A stretch of DNA of 64,000 nucleotides, taken from the NCBI GenBank assembly GCA_022605425.2, contig JAKIMF020000001.1, positions 746,501 to 810,500 of the forward strand. Direction: 5' to 3'. The DNA comes from Hamiltosporidium tvaerminnensis. Taxonomy: Eukaryota > Microsporidia > Dubosqiidae. Shown here one piece after another: positions 1 to 11,208 of this stretch; position 1 is the first letter of the stretch, and every line of letters begins with the position of its first letter. Made by a program: the position numbers and the translations under genes. Under the pieces are notes generated by a model, which made no database searches, was not told the DNA's origin, and saw only the letters and a program-made list of their open reading frames with translations.

Positions 1-2812
1 AGAAAATCATGCGAGAGTTTAATTTAAACTTGAGCAGCGTAACTGATCTTTCTGAGGCTTTAGTTAAGAAGAATGAGTTTTTGAATGTTTACGAGAAAAA
101 AATTACGATGCATGAAAGTAGGAAGCAATTCCGAAAAGAGAATCGTATGTTTGAGCTTTTCCGAGGTCGATTTTATCGTGGGTTATCCGAGCGTGTGGAA
201 TCCGAGCATGTGGTTAGCCGTGATGAAATTGTGAGTTTTTGGTCTACAATGTGGAACAAAAATGATGACACAGTCACGTATGATGATTATTTGATTCCAT
301 TTGTATCAGATAATCATCCGACTACGTTTCCTTTACTTGATGAATTTGTAAATATCATTTATTGGCTTCCCAATTGGAAAGCTGCTGGAATCGATGGTAT
401 TTACAATTTCTTTAAAGAAACTTACAACTCTTCATAAATTTCTTTATGATATTGTGAAAGTTATATGTTTAGAACGAACACCTCAAGCTGTTTGGTTTTA
501 CTGCGGGCTACGTATTTGATACCGAAAGGAATTCCACGAAGAGGCTCTGACTACAGGCCAATCACTTGTATGTCCAACCTCTACAAGTTAACGACTAAGT
601 GTGTAACGAAAGTCGTTCAACTTGAAGTGGAAAGGCGAAGGTGGCTTGCGGAGAACCAGTTGGGAGCAGTTAGAGGTGTACAGGGAGCGAAAGAGCAGGC
701 TCTACTGAATATTGCCCTAAATAAAGAATACGGAAACAATCTTAAGGCAACATGGATTGATGTTAAAAAAGCTTATGATTCAATAGATCATGCTTACTTG
801 ACTCAATGCATTGGAAACCTTAATTTACCTGATTGGATCCTGAAATTCATTAAGGTAATTATATCAAAATGGAAAATTGATATATCATTAGGGCCTGAAA
901 AAATCATGAGCAAGAAGATTGAGAGAGGGATTCTGCGGGAAGATAGTTTGTCTCCATTGTTGTTTGTGTTGTGTATGGATCCATTAAGCCGAAAGCTTAA
1001 TGAAAAATACACAAAAGTGACAGTACAAACAGATGCAGAATCCCACTCTACTAATCATCTCTTGTTTATTGATGATCTTAAACTCCTTGCAAAAGACAGC
1101 TCCACATTGAATGCTATGACAGGCGAGGCAAAGGAATTTTTAGAGGTGATTGGCTTAGAGATTAACAAAGAGAAGTCAGCCACAAATGATACGTGTTGTG
1201 AAGATACTGCTACTCTTCTAGAAGGTGTTAGTGTTTAAAAATATTTAGGAATAATAGAAGATAGCAGAGGAATCCCAACACGTAGCTCATTTGAAGAAGT
1301 ACAGAGTAAACTTATATCAAGAGTTGAAAGACTTTGTCACACTAGATTAAACGCAAAAAATTTATTTTCTGCAATTAATTAACACGCGATATGATTCATA
1401 AACTATCACATAGGAGTGCTTCGACTTAAACCGGTTGACTGCTCTAAGTTAGATGATTTAGTGCGTGCGATGTTGGTGAAGAATAAGATACATCTCCGCC
1501 CAGGATATAAAGAGCGTTTGTATCTTCCTTGAACAGAACTTGGAAGAGGCCTACATAGTGTTGAGTTGCGAAGCGAACATATGCTTCTGCAACTCTTGGA
1601 TTGTCTGGAAAAAAGTAAAGAAATATCAACTAGACGAGCAGCAATCCTCAAGGTGGAGAATAATAATAAAACCCATCTTGCACTGATAAAAGGCTCCTTA
1701 AAAGTAAAGTACAGGTTGGTAGAAGAAGTCACTAAGAAAAGTTTAGAAGAAGCTCAACTTGCAAAACTATATAACGAAATAGAAAAACGAAAACTCCATT
1801 CAAAGTTATATAATGCAAGAAAAAATGAGCTTGTGAGTGTTAGTGACTCTTCAAGATGGCTAAAGAGAGGAAATATTAGGCCACGAAATGAAGCTGTGTT
1901 CAGCTATATCCAGGATAGAAATGTATTCTGGGGAGCAGATGGTATGTGTCAACATTGCGGGAAGTCTGGTAAGACTGTAGATCATCTAGCAACTCGATGT
2001 GAAAAAATGCTAGGCCATGACTACACCAGACGGCATAATGAAGTGGTTAGATGCCTACACTTACTTCTCCTAAATAGATATAAGTTTAAGTTCTCAAAAC
2101 GAATTAGGAGTCACTCAGTTCAAGAAATTCTTGATAATGAGTATGCAGAGATAAGAGTGGACACCAGAATAAAAACTGATGTTAAAATTCGGAATAACAG
2201 ACCCGACATATTTATTTTAGTCAAGAAGAAGAATAAGATAACACACATTGAAGTAGGAATCACTTCCCAAGACGCACTTCAAATAGTTGAAACAGAAAAA
2301 CTTAGGAAGTATGACCTGCTAGCCAATGAGTTGGGTCTTATTTATAGGTGTAGTGTTGAGATAATCCCTTATGTGATGACCTGGGACGGTATTGTGACAA
2401 AATACCATAAATCTCATCTTAAAAGACTAGAAATACCCATGAATGTAGAGGCATACATTCAGTCTATAGTACTTAAGAAAACAGTCGAAACAATTTCCTT
2501 TGATCGACGAAGAGGACTTGAGTCAGGACTAAATGCCGAAGAAAGCTAGGAGAGAGCGTCAATGGGTGTTATTATGAGATCAGAGATGCATGAGGAACCA
2601 ATACCCCCTTTAAAAGAAGCGAAAAGAGAGGAAGATGGTGTTAAAAATTTAAAACCAAAAAATAATACACCCCTTATTTCACAAGGAGGAACCACTTTAC
2701 AGGAACCGACCAATAACATAAATGAAGAGTCGGATTTGGAAAAAGAGACAGTAGTGGTTAAAGAGGTAGAAGAAAACATATAAAATGGTAAAATTACTTT
2801 AACCCAGAATTT
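1..2812 (+). pseudogene. Broken copy 1 of RLE-type non-LTR retrotransposon (reverse transcriptase, 5' end outside window)
   Basis: This is the 3' three quarters of the element that is intact on the other strand at 30715-34526; nearly every codon can be matched to it. It carries the middle region, the reverse transcriptase (FIDD box near 1069), the CCHC knuckle near 1950-2000 and the C-terminal endonuclease. It cannot make a full protein. Two bases are lost near 410 and one near 510, so the frame is out between them. TAA replaces a Tyr codon at 1236-1238, a Gln codon has become TAA near 1380, and TAG at 2547-2549 replaces a Trp codon. The RT motif that reads QGD in the intact copy reads RED here. 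The reading frame afterwards continues to a stop at 2783. The 3' tail ends in the same GAATTTTATTAAATAA as the intact copy, close to 2812. The 5' part lies beyond the window edge. Confidence 0.93.
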
Positions 2813-3678
2813 TATTAAATAATATTTTACGAGTATGGTATTTTAAAAGGATTCAAAGAATTATATGTTTACATCCTATATTTCTTTTCTAATTTAATTT
2901 ATATTTGATTTTAATTCTCCTTACGAATCAAAGGATAATGAATATTTTTTTAACAAATATTAAATTGAGTCTATACTTCATTTTATCTGATATTTGAAAT
3001 TTTCTTCTATGGATTTATTATTATGATAACGAATATATATTATCTTATAAAAATTGTTTGAAAAACAACATCTACAAATTATATTTGTTTATCAGTCAAT
3101 AATTCAATATTCATAACTTTTTTAGGTTTCATAAATCATACAAGATTCTTCATAAAATATTTAATTTCTATTTATAGATTATATTATTAAATTGGTTATC
3201 TAAAATGATTAATTATGTTTATTTATATGAATATTTACATAGAGTTATCTATTTATTCTTATTTCCAATCCTCGTTGTCAATAACTAAAGAGATAAGAAA
3301 CTTTAAGATATGAAAAATATATTTCTTCTTTTTTATCTTCAAATCAGGATTAAATATTTGTAGATCTTAAATATACTTTAAATTTGTTACAATTAATATA
3401 AAAATATACCAATAAAAATACTTATTGGTATCGTTTATATCTTTTAATAACTATTCAAGAGATTAATTTCTTATTTAATTATAATTATATGTAATGAACT
3501 TAAAAATAGCTTTATGATTATAAAAAATTGGTTTAATACTATCATAACGTTGATTTTTCAAAATATACTTCAATGGTTCATATAATAATATCAAATGGTA
3601 TATTTTATATAATAATTTGGTATTTTTATTGATCTCGTTTGTTATTTTTGTAGATTTATTTAAATATGTGTAGTTTTA
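2813..3678. other. AT-rich intergenic stretch
   Basis: No plausible reading frame or RNA gene is seen between the retrotransposon tail and NTH1. The sequence is almost entirely A/T with homopolymer runs. Confidence 0.6.
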
Positions 3679-3681
3679 GGG
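3679..3681 (+). promoter_or_regulatory. GGG start-proximal signal of NTH1
   Basis: A GGG triplet lies 4 nt before the ATG at 3686 in an otherwise A/T leader. CCC/GGG-like triplets just upstream of the start codon are described for microsporidian genes; its use here is inferred from position. Confidence 0.45.
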
Positions 3682-3685
3682 CTAA

Positions 3686-4411
3686 ATGCCAATAAATAAC
3701 GCTTTACTTATATTAGAACTGATAAAAGAACAAAGAAAATCAACTACAGCACCTGTAGACACAATGGGATGTAACGTTTTAGCAAAATCAAAAAACAAAG
3801 AAATATGGAGATTTCAGCTTCTTATATCACTAATTCTATCTTCACAGACAAAGGATGAAATGACAGCAAAAGCGATGTCTTTTTTATTCGACGGATTGCT
3901 TAAAAAAAGTGAAATTGTAGACAATTTATACATTAATAAAACAAGTGAGGATGTTTTATGTATTGAAAATATAATTAATACTTCAGTTCAAGATATAGCA
4001 ATTCTGATTAGATGTGTCGGTTTTCATAATAAAAAAGCGGTTTATATTAAAAAAACAGCTGAAAAAATACATTCGTTTGGAAAAATGCCAGATACATTGG
4101 AAATGGTGTGTAGTTTACCCGGAGTTGGAAATAAAATGGCTTTTTTATATCTTTATTACGGCTTTTCTAAAATACTAGGAATATCTGTAGATACACATGT
4201 TCACAGAGTTTTTAATAGAATCGGTTTGGTAGAAACAAAGACACCAGAAAATACAAGAAAAAAATTGGAAAAAATATACGATAAAGAATTGTGGAAAGAT
4301 ATTAATAAAAACGTTGTTGGTTTTGGACAGGTAGTTTGTCTTCCTATAAAACCAAAATGTAAGAATTGTTGCTTGAAAAATATCTGCAAAAGCAGTAAAT
4401 ACAATTTCTGA
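3686..4411 (+). CDS. NTH1: Endonuclease III homologue (DNA glycosylase/AP lyase)
   Basis: A 241-residue base-excision-repair enzyme of the HhH-GPD family, which removes oxidised pyrimidines and nicks at the abasic site. The helix-hairpin-helix reads LPGVGNKMA (about 144-152) with the catalytic lysine at K150, followed by the catalytic aspartate D169 in VDTHVHRVFNR. The C-terminus has the complete four-cysteine iron-sulphur loop with spacing C-x6-C-x2-C-x5-C (C218, C225, C228, C234). Length is close to bacterial Nth and shorter than yeast Ntg or human NTHL1, without an N-terminal targeting extension, so a nuclear role is most likely. The ATG at 3686 is chosen because it is preceded by the GGG signal and gives the usual short N-terminus. 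All key residues are present, so it should be active. A MutY-type activity is unlikely because the HhH carries the lysine typical of Nth. Confidence 0.95.
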   Translation: MPINNALLILELIKEQRKSTTAPVDTMGCNVLAKSKNKEIWRFQLLISLILSSQTKDEMTAKAMSFLFDGLLKKSEIVDNLYINKTSEDVLCIENIINTSVQDIAILIRCVGFHNKKAVYIKKTAEKIHSFGKMPDTLEMVCSLPGVGNKMAFLYLYYGFSKILGISVDTHVHRVFNRIGLVETKTPENTRKKLEKIYDKELWKDINKNVVGFGQVVCLPIKPKCKNCCLKNICKSSKYNF

Positions 4412-5015
4412 ATCACAAAATAAAACCTAACCAAATTGTTATATTTTAATCTAAGCGATAAATAAAACTTCATATATTCTTTAAGTTTTCTTGGGAATAT
4501 CTATAAATTCTAATAAGAAATAAATATTTGAATTAATATTGAAATACTCTTGTAAAATCTCAAAATATATTTTTTTTACACCTTCATATAAATTTGAAAA
4601 TACTTTTTCTTCATTCTTTTATTTATAAAAATTCAAATCTCAAAATATCTTCTTTTTAAATCTTCATATAAATCTAAAAATATTTTTTTCCCTTTTATTG
4701 ATTAAAAAATCTCAACTCTTAATCCAAAGATAATTTCCATTTAATTTAAAATATCATTCACTATACTTGTATATCCAATTATAAAACACAATATTTCTTT
4801 ATATTTTAAATTCAAACTAAAATTTATCTTCATTTATAAAAAATTTCAATTAATTTAATAATTACTTTAAAAAATATATTTTTGTATTTTAGGTTAGTTT
4901 AAATCAATAAGTAGATATTAACTAAGCAATGAATTAATAATTATTTAATTTTAATCTGTAATATTTACAAAACTACAATATAAATAAATTTAAAAATCAT
5001 TCTTCTTTAACCTTT
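4412..5015. other. AT-rich spacer with a duplicated 80-bp segment
   Basis: No gene is seen. From about 4555 to 4714 there are two diverged tandem copies of an ~80-bp unit, each starting AAATCTCAAAATAT (at 4555 and 4635) and containing a CTTCATATAAAT core. Confidence 0.6.
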
Positions 5016-5165
5016 TAAAAGTATTAGTAAAAATACTAAAAAATACTAGTAAAAGTACTGGTAAAAGTACTGGTAAAAAGTATTAGTAAAAGTACTGGTA
5101 AAAGTACTGGTAAAAGTATTAGTAAAAATACTAAAAAAGTACTAAAAAAATACTAAAAAATATTT
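5016..5165. repeat. 12-bp tandem repeat downstream of eS4
   Basis: Successive variants of AGTACTGGTAAA and AGTATTAGTAAA (about ten units, degrading to AATACTAAAAA at the right end) fill the space directly after the eS4 stop codon. The unit contains the palindrome AGTACT. It lies between two convergent genes, so it sits in the 3' region of eS4. Confidence 0.85.
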
Positions 5166-5182
5166 AAATAATTCAAATTTAA

Positions 5183-6061
5183 TTATTCTTCTTCTTCCAT
5201 CTCATTATTCTCCTCACTAATAGATTCTTCTTCTTCACCTTCATTTCTTTCAATAAGTTCACCGTATCTTAGATTACTCTTCTCATATTCAGATATCTTA
5301 ACTCCTTTCTCTTCAGGTAAAGAAATAAGAACATTATTTTCATCACCAATCACAAAAACATTTGATTTTTGAGTTAAAAAAGTTCTACCAGCAGAATCCT
5401 TTAAATGTATAGTATCACATATTCCTTCTTTCTCATCAATTTGAAAAATTGTACCAACACATCCTAAATTCTTACCTTTCGTAATAAAAGCAGTTTTTCC
5501 AATTCCAAAAGATATAAAATCAATAACTTTTCGAGAAGAAAGATCAAGTTTGATTGTATCTCCTACTTTAATAGAAGGATCGACATATCTAAAAGTAGAT
5601 CCATCGTCCGTATAAATATGTGGTATGTCACCACTTAAAGTAGCTTTGTTAACAACCTTACACAACTTAATATTATTTTCTTCATCAGTAATTCGATGCA
5701 ATAAAAATTTTTTATTTGTGTTGTATAAAAGCCTGAAAGATTCTTTGGTTTTTAAAATTTCTAAAACATCCATAAATCCGACTGGAAATTTCTTGTCGGT
5801 TCGAACACGTCCATTGATTTTTATTTGCTTGTCGTTGAGAATTATCGAGATTTCTTTGCTGTTTTCAGCGTATTGCAGTTTCTTGGTCAGTAATAGACAT
5901 AAAGGAATGCATTCTTTTAGACTGTGGGGGCCTGTAGACGGTCTGGGTGCAAATGTACCACCTAACTTGTCTAACATCCATGATTTTGGTGCAGCTAAAC
6001 GTTTTAAGTGTTTTTTTGGTCCTCTTGGCTAAAATTAGTTTTTTTAATATTTACTTACCAT
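5183..6061 (-). CDS. RPS4: Small-subunit ribosomal protein eS4, with a 30-nt intron after the ATG
   Basis: Two exons: the ATG alone (6059-6061) and 5183-6028; 282 residues in total. Exon 2 starts at CCA and gives the family N-terminus PRGPKKHLKRLAAPKSWMLD, followed by GGTFAPRPSTGPHSLKECIPL and, further on, VRTDKKFPVGFMDV, RLLYNT, LLHRITDEENNIKLCKV, KVGDTIKLDL and GKNLGCVGTI, as expected for the S4-like, central and KOW domains of eS4. Without splicing, the conserved N-terminal 18 residues have no start codon because TAG lies directly before CCA. eS4 is a universal 40S component in the cytoplasm. The C-terminus adds an acidic Glu-rich tail (about 255-282) not usual in the family. A CCC triplet lies 5 nt before the ATG. 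An alternative unspliced start at the internal ATG (5977) would drop conserved residues and is rejected. Confidence 0.95.
6029..6058 (-). other. Spliceosomal intron of eS4 (30 nt)
   Basis: On the minus strand the sequence begins GTAAGT immediately after the ATG and ends in TTTTAG just before CCA. A branch-point-like AACTAAT lies next to the 3' AG. The very short length, the GTAAGT donor, the branch site abutting the acceptor and the position at the extreme 5' end of a ribosomal-protein gene all match known microsporidian introns. It contains in-frame stops (TAA soon after the donor and TAG at the acceptor), so retention would block translation. Confidence 0.9.
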
Positions 6062-6066
6062 TTTAT

Positions 6067-6069
6067 GGG
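6067..6069 (-). promoter_or_regulatory. CCC start-proximal signal of eS4
   Basis: CCC on the minus strand, 5 nt before the spliced gene's ATG at 6059-6061. Its place supports this ATG as the true start. Confidence 0.5.
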
Positions 6070-6149
6070 TAAGAAAAATTATAAAATAAAATTTTCTAAG
6101 TTACAAACTAAAAAGACGGTAAAAAAAATTATTTATTTTTTTTTAAAGA

Positions 6150-6242
6150 TCTAAAGAAGGACAGATGGTGGTGGTAAAAGAGGTAGAAAAAAATATGTGG
6201 AAATTAAAGAAAAGTTTTATAATAGAATTTTATTAAATAAAT
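6150..6242 (+). mobile_element. 3'-end relic of the RLE retrotransposon
   Basis: The words GTGGTAAAAGAGGTAGAAAAAAATATG and the terminus AGAATTTTATTAAATAA match the last ~90 bp of the element at 1-2812. Only the 3' end is present, as expected for a 5'-truncated insertion. Confidence 0.7.
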
Positions 6243-6251
6243 AAAGATCTT

Positions 6252-6436
6252 AAAGGTGGTAAAATAGAAGAGAAGGAAGAAATAGGAAACTATTATTATT
6301 GAAAAAAAGAAATTATTTATTTTTTGAGGTACCAAAGGTGGGCAAAATAGAAGAGAAGGAAGAAATAGGAAACTATTATTATTGAAAAAAAGAAATTATT
6401 TATTTTTTGAGGTACCAAAGGTGGACAAATAGAAGT
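6252..6436. repeat. 83-bp tandem duplication (about 2.2 units)
   Basis: A unit starting near AAAGGTGGT and containing AAAATAGAAGAGAAGGAAG occurs at 6261 and again at 6344 with almost no difference, followed by a partial third start at 6417. The near identity suggests a recent duplication. Confidence 0.9.
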
Positions 6437-6732
6437 TAGAAATTATTATTGGAATAAATTTATTATTGTAATAAAAGTTAGAAATCTTATAGAATTGAAA
6501 TGGATTCATTTCATAAAAAATATGAAGAGAATAAATAATTCAAAGAAGTATTTAAATTACTTAAAAATATTTCGAAGATAAATATTTCCACCCTCATATC
6601 TCATCTAATGAATGTATAAAAATATATTAGAAATGTAAATTTTTAAGTATTTTAAATACTTCTTTGAGAGTAAATAAATTATGAAATAAAAAATATTAAA
6701 ATTACAATTTATAGATTATTATAGTATTTTTA

Positions 6733-6905
6733 AAGATGGAGGAGGATAAGCACATTAAAAACTTTCTGCTTGGTAACTAATTATACATCTGTATCAAAAT
6801 CACTGCTGCCATTGTGGTGGAATATAAAACACACTGAATCTATGTGTCAATTTCTTATAATCCCGAGTTACAATTTACTAAAAGAAACAATTCAAAACTT
6901 TCATT
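6733..6905 (-). mobile_element. Degenerate fragment of the 725-bp element and of a second repeat family
   Basis: GGAGGAGGATAAGCACAT and ACTTTCTGCTTGG at 6736-6780 match the end of the 725-bp element as read in the copy at 13578-14305. From about 6860 the words TAATCCCGAGTTACAA match the reverse strand of the repeat at 56388-56525, so two families are joined here. Confidence 0.55.
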
Positions 6906-6984
6906 TGGACATCTTCGATACTGGGAGGTAAAAAGGGAACGGAATAAGTAGGTAAGTAGAACAATGTTTTAATGATGAAAATTT

Positions 6985-7440
6985 CTTAAAGACGAATTAG
7001 GAGTCACTCAGTTCAATAAATTATGCAAAAACTTATTTAGAAACAAGAATTGACATTAGAAAGAAAAAAAAAGAATTCTTAATTTCAGATATTGGATATA
7101 AAATGTATATTTTAGTTTATATTTTATTATGATTGGAAGTTGAGGTCGGGATTCTGCTTAAGAATCTTTTATATAAATGATCGAGGAGCCAATAAAGTAG
7201 AAACTATTAGCTAATGAATTAGGTCTTATTTGTAAATTATATTGATTTGATTCTTTATGTGATTAAAGGGATGGTGTTCTGGCAAAAACCCCAAGGTTTT
7301 TATGAAAGTTGGAAATATTAGTAAGAACGGAGACATATATAAGGTAAGTATTTAAAAATAAAGCCGATTTTCTTTTAAAGATAAATGAAATCGACTCAAG
7401 ACTAAATACTGATGAGAGATTGAAAAACGGTATTACTGAA
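6985..7440 (+). pseudogene. Relic of the RLE retrotransposon (endonuclease region)
   Basis: GACGAATTAGGAGTCACTCA at about 6991 is identical to the broken copy at 2101. Farther on, TTGAGGTCGGGATT, GCTAATGAATTAGGTCTTATTTG and GATGGTGTTCTG follow the same order as the element between about 2240 and 2400. Many indels and stops; no protein possible. Confidence 0.8.
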
Positions 7441-8310
7441 TTCTAGGATAGCAGTTGAGAAACGTGAACAAAACAAGTATTTACAGCATACAGACTATAT
7501 TATAAACAAAAGTTTTTCTATCCAAACCAAAGTTAAGAAACCTCAAAATGTGAACAGAATTATCGAAATCAAAGCATTGCTTCGAAATATAAATGAAAAA
7601 TAAATATATAATACTCTCATATAGGGCAATTAAACATGCATAATAAAGCAAGAATGCTTTGTTTTAGTAGATTATATGTCTTAATTTCACTCTATAGATT
7701 AGTTATAAATTATAACTTTTGGGGAATTTTGGTTTCAAATAGTTATGTAACACAAAAAGTTTAATACAACTTCGATTAATTTTTATTTCTTAAAAGGCTG
7801 AACATATAATTAGAATTTAATAATATATATTGCGTAAATCTTATATGCTTTACTTTAAAATTTTCATTTTATAGTTCTATTTCTATAAATATTGTTGTTA
7901 TCGTCTTTAAGATTAATTTTATCTTTTTTTCGTTATTTGGAGACTGCTATGTTGTTTTCTTGTCTTAAAATTTAATATTGATTTCCAAATAAATTTTTCT
8001 ATGTTTTGACGGCCATTTTAGCGATATTAAACTTTTATTTCTGTAAGATAATATCTAATTATAAATTCTCTTTTGATTTTTCTGTAAGAAAATTAAATTA
8101 CTCTGTTGTTTTTTTAAGCACTAAAATTTAAATCTATATAAAATCTGAATCGTATTTGAAGTATTAAGAACATATATATTGGTATTAAAGATTAAACCGT
8201 TAGAACCATGTAATAATGCCTTTTCACACTTCTTCCTTGATTAATTCATAATTCGCTTATATTTTAGCTTAAATCTATAGTTTTCGGTTTAAACAACAAA
8301 CGGTTGTAGT
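7441..8310. other. Gene-free AT-rich stretch
   Basis: No reading frame or repeat could be supported here. Confidence 0.5.
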
Positions 8311-9036
8311 TTATTTAAAAATATCACATCTTTTTACAATAGTGGCAAGTGTTATATTTGTTTTTATGACATTAACGTAGTTATAGGTTTAACATAAAAA
8401 ACAGCTACTCCAGCACTCTATCAGTTCCCTCTGTGATACCTACATTCCAAAGCTTTTCATCTACCAGGAGTGTAGAACCTAATTACTTAGTGAGGAAGTT
8501 GCCCGGGGTTCGTTAATGTCCCCTGCATGGAGTGTACTCGAAGGCCGAAGACCCCTCTGGGCTGCCCCAAGACTATGCAGCATTCCCACTTACTCTACAC
8601 TTTCTGAACCCAATAAACTTCTAGCTAAGATATATTTCAGAGACTTACATGGGGTCTAACTAGACAGTGCAATGTCATACCAACGGGTATAACCTGCTAC
8701 TTAGCTCTCCCGGCTTTTAATGTTTTTTATTTTTATATCTCCCAGGCGCCAAGTCTTCTAACTCAAGTGATCAAGGCTAGGTTTCCATGCTTTTAAATGG
8801 CAATTACCTACAAGTTCAGCTGCGGTCTGCAATCTGGTTACATAAAAAACTACAAATAAATTTGTATAATAAGTTTCGCCATTCTTAGACCTCACCTTCT
8901 CATAACAACTCCTATGGAACAACTAAATATGTAGTATGGTTTTATTTCCACCAAAAATCGAAAAAATAATCCTCACACCAGTTTCACACACTCATTGCCA
9001 AGCAGAAAGTTTTTTATGTGGTTATCCTCCCTCCAC
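8311..9036 (+). mobile_element. Copy A of ~725-bp non-coding dispersed element
   Basis: This segment is markedly richer in G/C than its surroundings and matches the copies at 13578-14305 (reverse) and 50016-50740 (same orientation) over its whole length. It begins TTATTTAAAAATATCAC and ends GTGGTTATCCTCCCTCCAC. Recognisable internal landmarks are GCCCGGGGTTCGTTAATGTCC, CTTCTAGCTAAGATATATTT and CTCCCGGCTTTTAATG. The longest open frame is about 65 codons and shows no domain, so it is treated as non-coding. No clear target duplication is left around this copy. Confidence 0.9.
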
Positions 9037-9559
9037 CTATGTCTGGTTCTTAATAATACTTTTTTATATCTTTTTGTTGTCTTATCACACCCTTCATGCT
9101 GTTTTTGTAATTTTTTTGCGTATAATTAACTAATTTTAATTAAATAAATTTTTTATTTCTAATGATAAATTAAATGATAGAAATATATACTAAATTGGAA
9201 ATATAGCTTATTAAGAAATATAAAATATGAGCTATTTACATCTTATTGTAATTATAAATATTTCATACAGTTACTTGCTTGCGAAGGTAAGTCATTTATA
9301 AGTCTATTACTTTGTCACTGAATGCAAAAATGGACCAAGTATGAGATACTTAAAGAAGATAACGCGATTTTTTTAAAAGACTTAAGTGCTTATAAATAGT
9401 ATAAATAGAAATTTTAAAAAACTTTGGCGTATAGTTCATTTTAGGAAATGCAATATGATCAAAATAAAAATTTAAATTATAGGTCATTCTAATTTTACTC
9501 AAATATTTTTTTCGTGACATAAATCAACATCATCATTGTAAATACTTTATAATATAAGA

Positions 9560-10480
9560 ATACTTCGATTTTTTTCTGCCGACTTCTCTAAGTTAGATGA
9601 TGTTTTGGCAAAATTTTCGTGAAGAATATGTTTGTCATTAGAAAGAGTATATAAAGATTTATAATCACCTAAATATGAACTTGGAAGAATGGTAGAGTGT
9701 CGAATAAGGACGAAAACATATGATTCGCGACTTTTGAACTTCTAAAATGTAATAAATTAATATTCATCAGAAGATCTACAATCATAAACGTAGAAAATGA
9801 CAAAAAAGCCCACTCTGAGTATATAGAAAGCTTTATTCGAGTGGAATATATACCATCAAAAATTCTCTTAGGATAAATTAAAAATTAACGAGCACTCGAG
9901 CGTATAAAGAAACAGAAAAATAAAATTTAACCCTGAAATACAATGCAGTGAAAAGTTGTGCAGATGTTTTGAAATTTGCATAAATAGTTCGAGAAATAAA
10001 AAATAAGGTCGCATGAAGAAGCGCTCTTGTTATATTAAGATAGAAATGTATTTTAGAGTATAACAAATGTGCCAATAGGGTTTAAACGTATAAAATTGTA
10101 GAGTAATCGAAAATAGTTTATAAAAAAAAATTAAATTGCTATACGAGACAACATAACGAGAAAATTATATCTTAACGTTTAAATTTATATAATGGAAAAA
10201 ATTTAGGTCTTCAAAACGAATTAAAATACGTGCGGTTCAAGATATTCTTGAAACCGAGTATTGCGAACAAAAGTAAATGCTGAAATAGATACCAACATTA
10301 AAATACAAGAAAAAATCGATTTATATATATGACAGTAAAAAATAGATTAATCATATTAAATTAGGAATAACTTTACAATGCTTTACTTTAAATGGTTAAA
10401 ACCGAAAAAGCGTTAAAATAACGATATATATACAAAATCTTCAAATTTTATTTACCAATCTACCACTCATATTCCTTCAC
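9560..10480 (+). pseudogene. Strongly decayed relic of the RLE retrotransposon
   Basis: CGACTTCTCTAAGTTAGATGATG near 9580 and GAACTTGGAAGA near 9680 match the intact element's post-RT region. CTTCAAAACGAAT near 10210 and the following TTCAAGATATTCTTGA match its endonuclease region, in the right order. The intervening part is too diverged to follow base by base. Confidence 0.75.
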
Positions 10481-11208
10481 TTAATTATCTGAGTCGATAT
10501 TGAAACAAATACTATAAAAACCACCTTGCAATTATTAAATATAATGAAAGTAGAAATCTAAAATAAATAGACTAAATATCATTAATTTAATATTATTTTA
10601 CAGATCAAAAAGACTTGAATCATGTCGAGATTTCAAGAAACCTATGAGAGTACATTGACGAGTGATATGCAAGTAACCTGAAATAAATGAAAAACCAATC
10701 CTTCTCAATACTCAAATCAAGTAACGAAAATATAATCGTTAAAAAATAAGGAATCAGCATAACTCCAATTCTAGATCGAGTATGGCTTTGTAAGAAAAGA
10801 AGATAAATACAGATAAACTTCGGATTTAGAAATATAAAATAAAAAATTCTAATACAGTGGATCAAAAATATAGAAACAGAAAAAAAAATTAACTTAAAAT
10901 TTAATTAAAAGCTAATTTACAATTCATTTATCAATTTTTTTATTATCAAACTACCCTTTAATGTTTAAAAGAAATATTCCACATATAAAATGTATTTCTC
11001 CTATTTTATTTCATTTGATGTCCTGTTTTTTTATATTTGATTCTACCGAAATATTCAAAAATTTTTAGATTTTTTATTTTCTTTCCTTTGTATGTTGTAT
11101 ATTTAATAGTTAATGTGTTTTTGATGTGGATAGGTTGTCAATTATACATTAAAAATATTTAATTCACCTTATTTTTTTCTTATATGATAGAATTTTTCGT
11201 TTCTATTT

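Noticed and set aside
8330-8520. Pol III A-box/B-box-like words (TGGCAAGTG, GGTTCGTTAATG) in the 725-bp element
   Set aside because: Matches are poor and the spacing is far larger than in tRNA-derived SINEs; no tRNA-like head can be drawn.
8936-9133. 65-codon frame reaching past copy A
   Set aside because: It overlaps the end of the dispersed element and is not kept in other copies.
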